Shown: in pieces, positions 7,833 through 16,530 of the stretch
How the letters are laid out: every line of letters starts with the position of its first letter
How positions within the stretch are numbered: position 1 is the first letter of the stretch
NCBI RefSeq assembly: GCF_003367505.1
Contig: NZ_PXXX01000019.1
Location: forward strand, 45,389-109,388
Reading direction: 5' to 3'
Source: Lysinibacillus capsici
Lineage (GTDB): Bacteria; Bacillota; Bacilli; Bacillales_A; Planococcaceae
DNA: 64,000 bases
Translations under genes and position numbers: made by a program
The notes under the pieces: generated by a model
Told to the model about the DNA's origin: nothing
The model's input: only the letters and a program-made list of their open reading frames with translations
Database searches by the model: none

Positions 7833-9887
7833 TTAGTCCTTAAATATAGAGAATGGTAGCATATTCCAAAATTCTCCCCATGTATTACTGTCGAGAATAT
7901 CGAAGTTTGTACATTTTTCAGTAGGTACATCCTTCGACTCTACATAGACTAGACGTTGTTTAGGACAAGCGTCAGTCGCTAATTTACCTGTTTCAATATC
8001 AATGACAACGCCCTCTACACCTTTAGGTTTTTTGAAATCCTCATTTTTTGTACCTTTGTTGACAGTTTCCATAAAGTCAATCCAGATTTGCTTTGTTGCA
8101 GCAGTATCTTCCTTCGTGGTAAGGTTTTTACCCTGATCATAGCCATTCCATACACCAGCAGTTAGTTTTGGAGTAAAACCAATTAACCATTGATCACTAT
8201 TCGTAGAACCTGATTTAGCAGCATATGTGTGTGTCATACGTGAACGAATACTGATTCCTGTAGCGGGTGAATAGTCACTGAAAACAGGATCAAAAATACC
8301 TGTCATCATTTCTGTTAAGATGTATGCATTTTCTTTAGAAATGGCTGTTTCAGCTTTGCTTGCTACATCTTTGTTTTCATAAATAACATCTCCATGTGCA
8401 TTTTTAATGGATACAATGGTTGTTGGTGTTGTTTGCTGTCCTTGCGACGCCAAAATATTATATGCATTTGTCATTTCGTATAATGTCGTTTCAATCGTTC
8501 CTAGTGCAATGGATAAATTATCCTTCGCACCAATTCCTACATTAAAACGGTTTGCCATATCATGAAACTCTTTGAAGCCAATGTCCTCTAAGGTTTTTAC
8601 TGCGTAAATATTATCTGAGATAGCAATAGCTTGTGCCATCGTCATATCATGATCTGCAAATTGACCGTTGACGTTTTTAGGTGCATAAGTGCCACGCCCA
8701 TTATCATACGTAAAAGTTGTTTCACCAACATCTAAAAAAGTTAGTGGCGTGTAACCATTTTCTAGCGCCGCTGCATATAAGATCGGCTTAATAGTAGAGC
8801 CTGGTTGACGTTTGGCTTGTGTAACTCGGTTAAATGAGCTTACTGAATAATCACGACCACCGACTAGTGCAGTGACAGCTCCTGTTTTAGATTCCATACT
8901 TACAAACGCAGATTGCAGATCATTGGCAGGCATATTTTTGGCTACTGCTTCTTCAGCTGCTTTTTGATGCTCCAGATTAAGCGTTGTTTGAATTGTCCAG
9001 CCACCTTCACTAATATCAAGGTTTTTTGATTTTAAGATTTCACTGGCTTCTTGCCAAGCCACATCCAGGAAATAAGGGGCAACAGATTTGGTTGCAACCC
9101 AGCTATCATTTTTTAAGACGAGCTGTTCATTTTCAGCACGCGTTTTTTCTTCTTGTGTAATGGCACCTTGGTCTGCCATAAGTTTTAAAATAACGTGTTG
9201 ACGATTGGTAGCCTTATCTAAATTGGCAATTGGTGAGTAAATACTTGGTCCTTTTGGTACGCCTGTTAGCATTGCTGCTTCAGCAAGCGTTAAATCACTG
9301 GCAGATTTTCCGAAATAAAAACGACTTGCAGCTTCTACTCCATACATGCCATGACCGTAATATACCGTATTCAAATAGCCCTCTAGTATTTCGTCCTTGT
9401 CATAAAAAACTTCTAATCTATAAGCATACAGGGCTTCGTTTAATTTACGTGTCCAAGACTTTTCATGGGAAAGATAAAGGTTACGAGCATATTGTTGCGT
9501 AATGGTACTAGCTCCTTGAACCTTACCACCAGCCTTAATGTCCACTAAAATGGCACCAGCAATACGTGAATAGTCGAAACCGCCATGTTGATAGAAATCT
9601 TTATCTTCAACAGCAACAACTGCTTCCTTTAAATAAGGTGACATCTCATCGAGGCCGACCCAATATCGTCGTTGATTTGTAAAGTGATCCCCAATTTGGT
9701 TCTCATTTTCATCTAAGAAAATAGAAGCCTTTGGTACGGTTAAAGGCGGTGCACCAGCCACTTGAACATAGATGCGGAGTGCGACAAACGCTACGACAAT
9801 TGCAGATGTAAAGGCCACGAATAACGTAAGGCTTTTGCGTGTGCGCTTTACACGTTGTTGCTTTCGATGATAGCTTTTTCGTTTCAT
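7833..9887 (-). CDS. pbpG: Class A penicillin-binding protein (PBP2d/PbpG-type)
   Basis: A bifunctional peptidoglycan synthase of 684 aa. A basic cytoplasmic tail is followed by one membrane anchor (about 20-43). The glycosyltransferase domain has EDKDFYQHGG (catalytic Glu94) and STITQQYARN. The transpeptidase domain has the active-site S-x-x-K in QPGSTIKP, the ISDN box, and AKSGST in place of KTG, a normal variant. In B. subtilis, pbpG lies beside ywhD and speE/speB and is forespore-expressed, so a sporulation role is likely but not shown here. GAGGTGA precedes the ATG. The symbol rests mainly on synteny. Confidence 0.88.
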   Translation of the reverse strand: MKRKSYHRKQQRVKRTRKSLTLFVAFTSAIVVAFVALRIYVQVAGAPPLTVPKASIFLDENENQIGDHFTNQRRYWVGLDEMSPYLKEAVVAVEDKDFYQHGGFDYSRIAGAILVDIKAGGKVQGASTITQQYARNLYLSHEKSWTRKLNEALYAYRLEVFYDKDEILEGYLNTVYYGHGMYGVEAASRFYFGKSASDLTLAEAAMLTGVPKGPSIYSPIANLDKATNRQHVILKLMADQGAITQEEKTRAENEQLVLKNDSWVATKSVAPYFLDVAWQEASEILKSKNLDISEGGWTIQTTLNLEHQKAAEEAVAKNMPANDLQSAFVSMESKTGAVTALVGGRDYSVSSFNRVTQAKRQPGSTIKPILYAAALENGYTPLTFLDVGETTFTYDNGRGTYAPKNVNGQFADHDMTMAQAIAISDNIYAVKTLEDIGFKEFHDMANRFNVGIGAKDNLSIALGTIETTLYEMTNAYNILASQGQQTTPTTIVSIKNAHGDVIYENKDVASKAETAISKENAYILTEMMTGIFDPVFSDYSPATGISIRSRMTHTYAAKSGSTNSDQWLIGFTPKLTAGVWNGYDQGKNLTTKEDTAATKQIWIDFMETVNKGTKNEDFKKPKGVEGVVIDIETGKLATDACPKQRLVYVESKDVPTEKCTNFDILDSNTWGEFWNMLPFSIFKD

Positions 9888-10188
9888 CCGACTTCACCTC
9901 GTTTTCTCACAACTTCGAACTTAGCTTTAGTATGTGTTCGAACATTCATCTTTAATCGAAATTCTAACTAAAAACTATTGCACTTTATTCAAAAACATCT
10001 ATACTTTTTTTGTACTACTTGAAATGCTGGCATTCGACAAAAAAATTGCACCTTGTAGATTTTAATCGAAATTTGCTAGACGTTCCAATAATGTATACGA
10101 GGATAAAAGGATACAGGTTTCATTACAATCCTGTAAGCCATAATAGAAGAAGACGAAAAATGATGATTAATTATATGGAGGGCTAGCA
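9888..10188. promoter_or_regulatory. pbpG/speB divergent intergenic region with a Spo0A-box match
   Basis: A 301-bp AT-rich region between divergent genes. The minus strand reads TTTGTCGAA at 10033-10041, a full match to the core Spo0A box, about 146 bp before the PBP start. The 12-base string TTTAATCGAAAT/TTAATCGAAATT recurs near 9951 and 10062. No confident promoter was assigned, and no other feature is visible. Confidence 0.3.
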
Positions 10189-11061
10189 ATGAGATTTGAT
10201 GAAGCTTATTCAGGAAATGTTTTTATAAAAAGTCATCCTACATATGACGACGCACAGGCAGTAATTTATGGTATGCCAATGGATTGGACAGTAAGTTACC
10301 GTCCAGGATCACGTTTCGGTCCACAGCGTATCCGTGAGGTATCCATTGGTCTTGAAGAGTACAGTCCATATCTAGATCGTGAGCTTGAGGAAGTAAAGTA
10401 CTTTGATGCAGGGGATATTCCACTACCATTCGGTAATGCACAGCGTTCTTTAGATGAAATTGAGAAATTTATAGAGAAATTATTAGCAGATGGCAAGATT
10501 CCTGTCGGCATGGGTGGCGAGCATCTAGTGTCTTGGCCAGTAATGAAGGCTGTATCAGCTAAATATGATGATCTTGCTATTATTCACTTTGATGCACATA
10601 CGGATTTACGTGTGGAATATGAGGGAGAGCCACTTTCGCACTCCACACCAATCCGTAAAATTGCGGAACATATAGGACCAAAAAATGTCTATTCATTTGG
10701 TATCCGTTCAGGTATGAAAGAGGAATTTGAATGGGCAAAGGAAAACGGCATGCATATTTCAAAATTTGAAGTACTTGAACCGTTAAAAGAGGTCCTACCA
10801 ACACTAGCTGGACGCAATGTGTATGTAACAATTGATATCGATGTTTTAGATCCAGCACACGCACCAGGCACTGGTACAGTAGACTGTGGTGGTATTACTT
10901 CGAAAGAATTACTCGCTTCCATCCATGCTATTGCAGCAAGTGGTGTAAATGTAGTAGGTTTCGACCTAGTTGAAGTAGCACCGATCTACGATTCTTCAGA
11001 AATGACAGCAAACACAGCTTCAAAATTATTACGGGAAATGATTTTAGGCTGGGTAAAATAA
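10189..11061 (+). CDS. speB: Agmatinase (ureohydrolase family)
   Basis: Hydrolyses agmatine to putrescine and urea with a two-manganese centre. The family motifs are intact: GGEHLVSW, HFDAHTDL, DIDVLDPAHAPGTG and FDLVEVAP. These supply the His and Asp ligands. At 290 aa it has the standard length, and TGGAGGG precedes ATG 10189. In B. subtilis speB follows speE (spermidine synthase); here no speE is present next to it. Another ureohydrolase substrate cannot be excluded from sequence, but agmatinase fits best given the synteny. Confidence 0.92.
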   Translation: MRFDEAYSGNVFIKSHPTYDDAQAVIYGMPMDWTVSYRPGSRFGPQRIREVSIGLEEYSPYLDRELEEVKYFDAGDIPLPFGNAQRSLDEIEKFIEKLLADGKIPVGMGGEHLVSWPVMKAVSAKYDDLAIIHFDAHTDLRVEYEGEPLSHSTPIRKIAEHIGPKNVYSFGIRSGMKEEFEWAKENGMHISKFEVLEPLKEVLPTLAGRNVYVTIDIDVLDPAHAPGTGTVDCGGITSKELLASIHAIAASGVNVVGFDLVEVAPIYDSSEMTANTASKLLREMILGWVK

Positions 11062-11074
11062 ATAAGATTGGTTG

Positions 11075-11116
11075 AATGGGGTTTAGCTATGAGCTAGCCC
11101 CATTTTATATTTTTGA
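11075..11116 (+). terminator. speB terminator
   Basis: Stem AATGGGG..TAGCT (from 11075) pairs with AGCTAGCCCCATT (to 11104), then a T-rich tract. Confidence 0.75.
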
Positions 11117-11225
11117 AATGAAGAATGAGCCTTAGCATAAAATTGAAACTTATTTTACTTTGTAGCGTAGATAAGTTAGGTAAAATGTATGTTTCTTCAA
11201 TTTTAATAAAGGGAGGAGGAGTATT

Positions 11226-11501
11226 ATGATTTGGTCACTTCTCATGAATGATTTATTCATTTTTGTCAGTACAATGGAATACTTTTGGCTATTAGCATCT
11301 TTGGTTTTAACTGTATTAAGTGTTCATTTGCATCTGTATCTCGTCAATAAAATAACCGTTCAAGATGTGAAAGACGAGGAGTTTGAAGTTGACTATACTA
11401 TCACGAATACTTGGACTCCACCTATGCTAACGTGGTTTGTTCTATGTATTAGAATATCCGAAGACAATGAGGAAGAAAGTGTATCTCCTAGTTTGATTTA
11501 A
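11226..11501 (+). CDS. mifM: MifM-like regulatory nascent chain upstream of yidC2
   Basis: A 91-residue protein with one N-terminal membrane segment (about 18-40), a charged middle, and a C-terminal LTWFVLCIRISEDNEEES. The acidic run EDNEEE is at residues 79-84. In B. subtilis, MifM is a membrane-inserted peptide that stalls its own ribosome at a C-terminal acidic run when membrane insertion is poor. The stalled ribosome opens a hairpin and frees the yidC2 Shine-Dalgarno site. All elements recur here: TM segment, acidic C-terminus, adjacent yidC2, and a 10-bp hairpin covering its ribosome site. Sequence similarity to MifM appears low, so the call rests on architecture. GGAGGAGG precedes ATG 11226. 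Stalling is inferred. Confidence 0.75.
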   Translation: MIWSLLMNDLFIFVSTMEYFWLLASLVLTVLSVHLHLYLVNKITVQDVKDEEFEVDYTITNTWTPPMLTWFVLCIRISEDNEEESVSPSLI

Positions 11502-11518
11502 ACTTTAAAACTAGGAGG
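11485..11518 (+). promoter_or_regulatory. Hairpin sequestering the yidC2 Shine-Dalgarno site
   Basis: CTCCTAGTTT (11485-11494, inside the last codons of the mifM-like gene) is perfectly complementary to AAACTAGGAG (11508-11517). The 3' arm contains most of the AGGAGG used by yidC2. A ribosome paused on the acidic codons (11460-11477) would cover the 5' arm and free the site. Confidence 0.8.
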
Positions 11519-11525
11519 ACAACCA

Positions 11526-12158
11526 TTGTTAACATTTTTAGCACAACCTATTATTACCCTCATTCATTTCATCCATTCTTTTACAGGTAGCTACGCACTT
11601 AGTGTCATTGGTATTACGATTGCAGTCAGATTAATTCTTATGCCGTTATTTATTCGATCGGCAAAACACCAAAAGCACTCAAAAGAATTAATGACTACCA
11701 TTAAGCCTGAATTAGATGCGCTTACAGATAAATATAAGAATAGTCAAAGCGAATCTGAAAAAAGAATGGTACAGCAACAAATCCAAGAGCTAACTTCAGA
11801 TTCATTGAAAAGCTCTTTACTAGGTTGTTTACCAATCATTATTCAATTACCGATATTATTTTCACTGTACTACGCGATTAAGCTAGATTCAGTGATTGCC
11901 AGTGAAAATTTCCTTTGGATGAATTTAGGGACGATTGATATTGGGGTTTCGATGATTGCTTGTTTGATTTATTTCATTCAAAGTTGTATAGCCCTAGAGA
12001 AAAGTCAACCATTAAATATGAAGATAATGGTATTTATTAATCCTCTCATGATCCTCATTTTTAGTCTGTTCAATCCAGCGATTATCCCGATCTATTGGAC
12101 TGTTAGTGCTTTATTGTTAATAGTTCAACAATTGATTATAAGAAAATGGTATAGATAA
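11526..12158 (+). CDS. yidC2: YidC/Oxa1 family membrane protein insertase (YidC2-type)
   Basis: Inserts and folds membrane proteins, alone or with Sec. Its 210 residues carry the Oxa1/YidC core: a first TM segment with the conserved Arg (IAVRLILMPLF) that lies in the hydrophilic groove, a charged cytoplasmic coiled hairpin (about 45-95), and later TM segments. There is no lipoprotein signal, so it is shorter than typical Bacillus SpoIIIJ/YqjG. The start codon is TTG 11526 behind a strong AGGAGG that is locked in a hairpin. Expression is therefore probably controlled by translation of the gene before it, as for B. subtilis yidC2 (yqjG). The chromosomal position differs from the B. subtilis locus. 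Confidence 0.88.
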   Translation: MLTFLAQPIITLIHFIHSFTGSYALSVIGITIAVRLILMPLFIRSAKHQKHSKELMTTIKPELDALTDKYKNSQSESEKRMVQQQIQELTSDSLKSSLLGCLPIIIQLPILFSLYYAIKLDSVIASENFLWMNLGTIDIGVSMIACLIYFIQSCIALEKSQPLNMKIMVFINPLMILIFSLFNPAIIPIYWTVSALLLIVQQLIIRKWYR

Positions 12159-12165
12159 AATGAAA

Positions 12166-12204
12166 TCCTCTCTTTCCGTTATGGAAGGAGAGGGTTTTTA
12201 TTTT
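12166..12204 (+). terminator. yidC2 terminator
   Basis: Eleven-bp stem (12167-12177 with 12183-12193, one G-T pair), loop of five bases, then a T-rich tract. Confidence 0.85.
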
Positions 12205-12313
12205 CTCGAATAAACTTGTTGAGGAGCTTTACATCACTTCTATCTTGAAAAACCATAAGTATTCATCCTATAATAAAAAGGTTATAGTAAAAGACTAAAA
12301 AGGGGCATCCGTT

Positions 12314-12745
12314 ATGGCGAACGAAGTAAGATCGCATGTGAACATAAAGCTCATTTCTACCATTCGTCCAAGTGATGGGGAGTCCGAAAGTTATGAAATG
12401 TGGCTCAAAGGGCAGCTACTTGAAAAGGCAGGAAGCTTGTATTTGAAATATGATGAGGTGCAGGAGGATAAAATCGTCCGCACAACGATGAAGTTAGGTC
12501 ATGAGAAGGCACTAATTATGCGTGCTGGAGCGGTTAATATGCGATTACCGCTGAACATAATCGAACAACAAAAAGGGCATTATGAAAGTGAGTTCGGTTC
12601 TATGCCCCTCGTGATTGATACGAAAAATATGACGTTTACAAAACTGGCAACAAGCGGAGATTTCCATGTACAGTACGATTTACTAATGGGTGGGCAATCC
12701 GTTGGCAACTATACATTAGATATTACATTTACGGAGGTACAATGA
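12314..12745 (+). CDS. ywiB: DUF1934 family beta-barrel protein (YwiB)
   Basis: A 143-residue protein corresponding to B. subtilis YwiB, which is likewise followed directly by argS. The family is predicted to form a small lipocalin-like beta barrel; the alternating strand pattern fits ([28 protein letters not shown]). AAGGGG lies eight bases before ATG 12314. Its stop codon overlaps the argS start, so the two are translationally coupled. Its function is not known. Confidence 0.8.
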   Translation: MANEVRSHVNIKLISTIRPSDGESESYEMWLKGQLLEKAGSLYLKYDEVQEDKIVRTTMKLGHEKALIMRAGAVNMRLPLNIIEQQKGHYESEFGSMPLVIDTKNMTFTKLATSGDFHVQYDLLMGGQSVGNYTLDITFTEVQ

Positions 12746-14412
12746 TGAACGCAGTAGAACAAGTACAACAGGCTATTAAAGCAGCGATCGTGCAGGCTGT
12801 TGAAAAAGCTGGTCTAGTTGAGGCTGGCACAGAATTATCGATTCACCTAGAAACACCAAAGGATAAAGCAAATGGTGACTATGCAACAAACATTGCGATG
12901 CAATTAACGAAGTTAGCTAAAAAGCCACCACGTGCTATCGCCGAAGCTATTTTAGAAAATCTTGATCCATCAGGCACTGATATTGAAAAGATTGATATTG
13001 CTGGCCCAGGCTTCATGAATATCACAGTGCGTAAAGATTTCCTAACAGAGGTAGTGACACAGGTGCTTGAGCAAGGTACGGACTATGGCCGCTCAAATGC
13101 AGGTGCTGGGGAAAAGATTCAAGTGGAGTTCGTTTCAGCAAATCCTACTGGAGATCTTCACCTAGGTCATGCTCGTGGCGCTTCTGTTGGTGATTCCTTA
13201 TGTAATGTGTTGGATATGGCTGGTTACAGTGTCTCTCGTGAATATTATATTAATGATGCAGGTAATCAAATTAATAACTTAGCTTATTCATTAGAAGCTC
13301 GTTATAAACAAGCATTAGGAATGGAAGCTGAAATGCCAGAAGACGGCTATCATGGGCAAGATATTATTGATATTGCGGGTAAATTAGCAAAAGAGCATGG
13401 GGATGCAATTTTAGCAAAATCAGATGATGAGCGTTTTGCCTTCTTCCGTCAGCACGGTTTAGCTTTAGAATTAGATAAATTAAAAACAGACCTAGCAAAC
13501 TTCCGTGTAAATTTTGATGTCTGGTATTCTGAAACGTCTCTATATGAAAACGGGAAAATCGAAGTAGCTTTAGATAAATTAAAAGCTAATGGACATGTGT
13601 TTGAAGAGGATGGTGCTACTTGGTTCCGCTCTACAACATTTGGTGATGATAAAGATCGTGTGCTAATTAAAAATGATGGGTCATTCACGTATTTAACACC
13701 AGATATTGCTTATCACGAAGACAAAATTGTCCGTGGCTTCGATAAATTAATCAATATTTGGGGAGCTGATCATCACGGATATATTCCACGTATGAAAGCA
13801 GCGATTCAAGCACTTGGTTATGATCGAGATACGTTAGAAGTGGAAGTTATTCAAATGGTTCAGCTTTATAAAAACGGTGAAAAATTCAAGATGTCTAAGC
13901 GTACAGGGAATGCAGTAACTATGCGTGAGCTTGTAGAAGAGGTTGGTCTTGACGCAGTTCGTTACTTCTTTGTAAAAACAGCTGGCGATTCTCATATGGA
14001 CTTTGATCTTGACCTTGCAGTATCACAATCTAATGAAAACCCTGTGTACTATGCACAATATGCGCATGCACGTATTTCATCTATTTTACGTTCAGCAAAT
14101 GAACAAGGCTTTGCTGCTACAACAGAACATCTCAATTTATTAACAGCAGAAAAGGAAATTGATTTACTGAAAAAGATTGGTGATTTCCCGAAAGTGGTAG
14201 CGGAAGCAGCGAAACACCGCACACCGCACCGTATCGCAAACTATATTCAAGAAACAGCAGCTGCATTCCACAGCTTCTATAATGCAGAAAAAGTATTAGA
14301 TGCTTCAAATAAAGAGTTAACAGAGGCTCGTTTAGCATTAATTACGGCTGTCCGCACAACAATTGCGAACGCATTACGTTTAATCGGCGTATCTGCACCT
14401 GAAAAAATGTAA
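12742..14412 (+). CDS. argS: Arginine--tRNA ligase
   Basis: Class I aminoacyl-tRNA synthetase charging tRNA-Arg. The 556 aa carry the N-terminal additional domain, a HIGH signature as HLGHARG, KMSKRTG, and a C-terminal DALR anticodon-binding domain ([13 protein letters not shown] onward). The start is ATG 12742 or 12745 behind GGAGG, overlapping the ywiB stop. No T-box leader is visible upstream, which fits co-transcription with ywiB. Confidence 0.97.
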   Translation: MMNAVEQVQQAIKAAIVQAVEKAGLVEAGTELSIHLETPKDKANGDYATNIAMQLTKLAKKPPRAIAEAILENLDPSGTDIEKIDIAGPGFMNITVRKDFLTEVVTQVLEQGTDYGRSNAGAGEKIQVEFVSANPTGDLHLGHARGASVGDSLCNVLDMAGYSVSREYYINDAGNQINNLAYSLEARYKQALGMEAEMPEDGYHGQDIIDIAGKLAKEHGDAILAKSDDERFAFFRQHGLALELDKLKTDLANFRVNFDVWYSETSLYENGKIEVALDKLKANGHVFEEDGATWFRSTTFGDDKDRVLIKNDGSFTYLTPDIAYHEDKIVRGFDKLINIWGADHHGYIPRMKAAIQALGYDRDTLEVEVIQMVQLYKNGEKFKMSKRTGNAVTMRELVEEVGLDAVRYFFVKTAGDSHMDFDLDLAVSQSNENPVYYAQYAHARISSILRSANEQGFAATTEHLNLLTAEKEIDLLKKIGDFPKVVAEAAKHRTPHRIANYIQETAAAFHSFYNAEKVLDASNKELTEARLALITAVRTTIANALRLIGVSAPEKM

Positions 14413-14423
14413 TTAAACTTTAG

Positions 14424-14457
14424 GCTCCTAACATGAAAAGTGTTAGGGGCTTTTTTT
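14424..14457 (+). terminator. argS terminator
   Basis: Stem 14424-14433 with 14441-14450 followed by seven T. Confidence 0.9.
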
Positions 14458-14585
14458 AATGGATAGAAGGCTGAATATGAGAGATAAAGTTCCGAATGTG
14501 TTGGATAGAAAGACAAAAGAAACGGATAAACCGTGGGAAATTAGCTGTCCCAAACTTTATTTTTCTGTTAATTCCGAAAATTTTG

Positions 14586-14616
14586 TTGAAGTTTACGTTA
14601 ACGTCAATGGTATACT
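14586..14616 (+). promoter_or_regulatory. MerR-type promoter with 19-bp spacer and palindromic operator
   Basis: A -35 TTGAAG (14586-14591) and -10 TATACT (14611-14616) are separated by 19 bp, the over-long spacing typical of promoters activated by MerR regulators. A 16-bp palindrome with one mismatch (TTTACGTTAACGTCAA, 14592-14607) fills the spacer. It resembles, from memory, motifs reported for LiuR-like MerR regulators of acyl-CoA catabolism. It sits 23 bp before the MerR start, so autoregulation is likely. Confidence 0.75.
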
Positions 14617-14638
14617 GTTGCCAATTAGGAAAGGGGAG

Positions 14639-15034
14639 ATGGTTTTGAAGACGATTCAGGAGGTAGCAAAGGAGTTTAATGTGTCTACGCGGACAATACG
14701 TTATTATGAGGAACTTGGGCTTCTTTGCCCCCATCGTTCATCTACCAACCAACGAACCTTTTCCAAAAAAGAATTGGCGAAACTCAAGCTTATTTTCAGA
14801 GGCAAGCGGTACGGATTTTCTTTAGAGGAAATCAAAGAGATGGTTTTACTATTTGATTTTGATCGCTCAGGAATTCAGCAATTAGAGCGAACGGTTGAAT
14901 ACGGGGAACAAAAAATTCAAGAGATTGACAGTAAAATAGCTGAGCTGACGCAGATGAAGCATGAGTTACAACAAATGCATGGCATGTTTAGCGAAAAATT
15001 AGCGACTTTAAAGGGAGAGATGCAAGATGAATAG
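14639..15034 (+). CDS. MerR family regulator of acyl-CoA catabolism
   Basis: DNA-binding regulator of 131 aa: a winged-helix MerR domain at the N-terminus (TIQEVAKEFNVSTRTIRYYEELGLL) and a C-terminal dimerisation coiled coil (GIQQLERTVEYGEQKIQEIDSKIAEL). There are no Cys ligands for metals. A longer reading frame is open back to 14459, but the promoter lies inside it and AGGAAAGGGGAG precedes ATG 14639, so the short form is correct. It overlaps the acyl-CoA ligase gene by eight bases. Together with the operator in its own promoter this points to control of this operon, probably in response to an acyl-CoA intermediate (inferred). Confidence 0.85.
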   Translation: MVLKTIQEVAKEFNVSTRTIRYYEELGLLCPHRSSTNQRTFSKKELAKLKLIFRGKRYGFSLEEIKEMVLLFDFDRSGIQQLERTVEYGEQKIQEIDSKIAELTQMKHELQQMHGMFSEKLATLKGEMQDE

Positions 15035-16529
15035 TTCCAATTTATTAGCACGTAATGCCCGTAAGTATCCGAAAAATGAAGCCGTTATTTGTCATGGCAG
15101 AAGAGTAACCTACCAAGATTTAGATAAGCAGGTGACATGTTTTAGTAATGCTTTACTAGAGCAGGGAGTAAAGCAGGGGGATAAGGTTTTAATTTTTATG
15201 CCAAACGTTTTAGAGTTTGTTGTCAGTTACTTTGCTATTCAGCGTATTGGAGCGATCGTTGTGCCAGTCAATGCGAAGTTTACATTGCAAGAAGTAGAGT
15301 ACGTGGCGCAGCATGCCGAGGCGAAGGCAATTGTCGTACATGAGGCTATTTTTGCAGCAGTTGAACAGCTAGCCGGTATTCCGTTAAAAATTAAAACAGG
15401 TCAAGAAAAAGTGGGATGGCATCAGTATGAATCAATGCTTCAAAATGCTAGTACACAAACAATTGATTGTCAGTTACAAGAGGATGACCCTTCCACGATT
15501 TTATATACATCTGGCACGACAGGAAAACCAAAGGGTGTGTTATTTAGCTACCGTAATATTTTAACAGTGGCGCAAATGATAGCTGTTGAAATGGAGGTAA
15601 AGCCTGAGAGCCGTATTTTGCTTATGATGCCATTAACACACTCTGCACCATTACATTTATTTTTAATGGCGGGTGTATTGGTAGGCTCAACAAATGTATT
15701 AACACCAACTTTTACACCCGATTTATTCATTGATTCCATTGAAAAGGAGAAAACAACACATTTCTTTGGTGCACCTGTTGCTTATTTATTAACGGCACAA
15801 CTGCCAAGGCTACATTCGGCAGATTTGTCTTCTATGAAATGGTGGGTCTATGGTGGGGCACCGTTATCTCAAAGTGAGGTTCGGTTCATTCAGCAGGCAT
15901 TCCGCACAAATAATTTGACTTGTGTATATGGATTAACAGAGGCAGGTCCAAGTGGCTCATTATTATTTGGCAAGGAGCATGAAGCAAAGGCAGGAAGTAT
16001 TGGTCAGCGGGCGCCACTTGGTACAGAGTTGCGTATTGTGAATGACAGTGGAGAAGATGTAAATGTAGGCGAAGTGGGGGAAATTGTCTTGTTGGGTGAG
16101 GGCAACATGCTTGGCTACTATAAGGATGAAGTAGCTACTAATGAAGCCTTTATTGATGGTTGGTTAAAAACCGGAGATCTAGCTCGCAAGGATGAAGATG
16201 GTTTTATTTGGATCGTAGATCGTAAAAAGGATGTCATTATTTCGGGAGGTGTCAACATTTATCCGAAAGAAATTGAAGATTGTTTATTGAGCTTTGAAGG
16301 TATATTCGAGGTTGCGGTAATTGGTGTACCACATCCGCAATGGGGGGAAACTGTAAAGGCGGTGTATTCTGCTAAACAAGACATCCATGAGGAAGCTTTG
16401 AAAGCTTATTTAGAGGAGCATCTTGCAAAGTTTAAAATACCACGTATTTTTGAAAAAGTAGAAGCGCTACCACGCAATGCATCAGGCAAAATATTAAAAC
16501 AAAATTTAAAGGGGCAAGAGGTGAGATAG
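15027..16529 (+). CDS. Long/medium-chain acyl-CoA ligase (AMP-forming)
   Basis: Activates a carboxylic acid to its CoA thioester through an acyl-AMP. The 500 aa show the full adenylate-forming fold: P-loop [25 protein letters not shown] (A5), the [21 protein letters not shown] region, [23 protein letters not shown] (A7/A8 hinge), and C-terminal Lys in NASGKILK (A10). It overlaps the MerR gene and is one base ahead of the acyl-CoA dehydrogenase gene, so the three form one operon. Chain-length and branch specificity cannot be read from sequence. Confidence 0.88.
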   Translation: MNSSNLLARNARKYPKNEAVICHGRRVTYQDLDKQVTCFSNALLEQGVKQGDKVLIFMPNVLEFVVSYFAIQRIGAIVVPVNAKFTLQEVEYVAQHAEAKAIVVHEAIFAAVEQLAGIPLKIKTGQEKVGWHQYESMLQNASTQTIDCQLQEDDPSTILYTSGTTGKPKGVLFSYRNILTVAQMIAVEMEVKPESRILLMMPLTHSAPLHLFLMAGVLVGSTNVLTPTFTPDLFIDSIEKEKTTHFFGAPVAYLLTAQLPRLHSADLSSMKWWVYGGAPLSQSEVRFIQQAFRTNNLTCVYGLTEAGPSGSLLFGKEHEAKAGSIGQRAPLGTELRIVNDSGEDVNVGEVGEIVLLGEGNMLGYYKDEVATNEAFIDGWLKTGDLARKDEDGFIWIVDRKKDVIISGGVNIYPKEIEDCLLSFEGIFEVAVIGVPHPQWGETVKAVYSAKQDIHEEALKAYLEEHLAKFKIPRIFEKVEALPRNASGKILKQNLKGQEVR

Positions 16530-16530
16530 C

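Noticed and set aside
10062-10188. Missing spermidine synthase gene (speE) before speB
   Set aside because: No remnant of speE is visible between pbpG and speB, so I do not call a deletion or pseudogene.
14459-14638. 60-residue extension of the MerR protein
   Set aside because: The region carries the promoter and operator of the gene; family members begin at the HTH.
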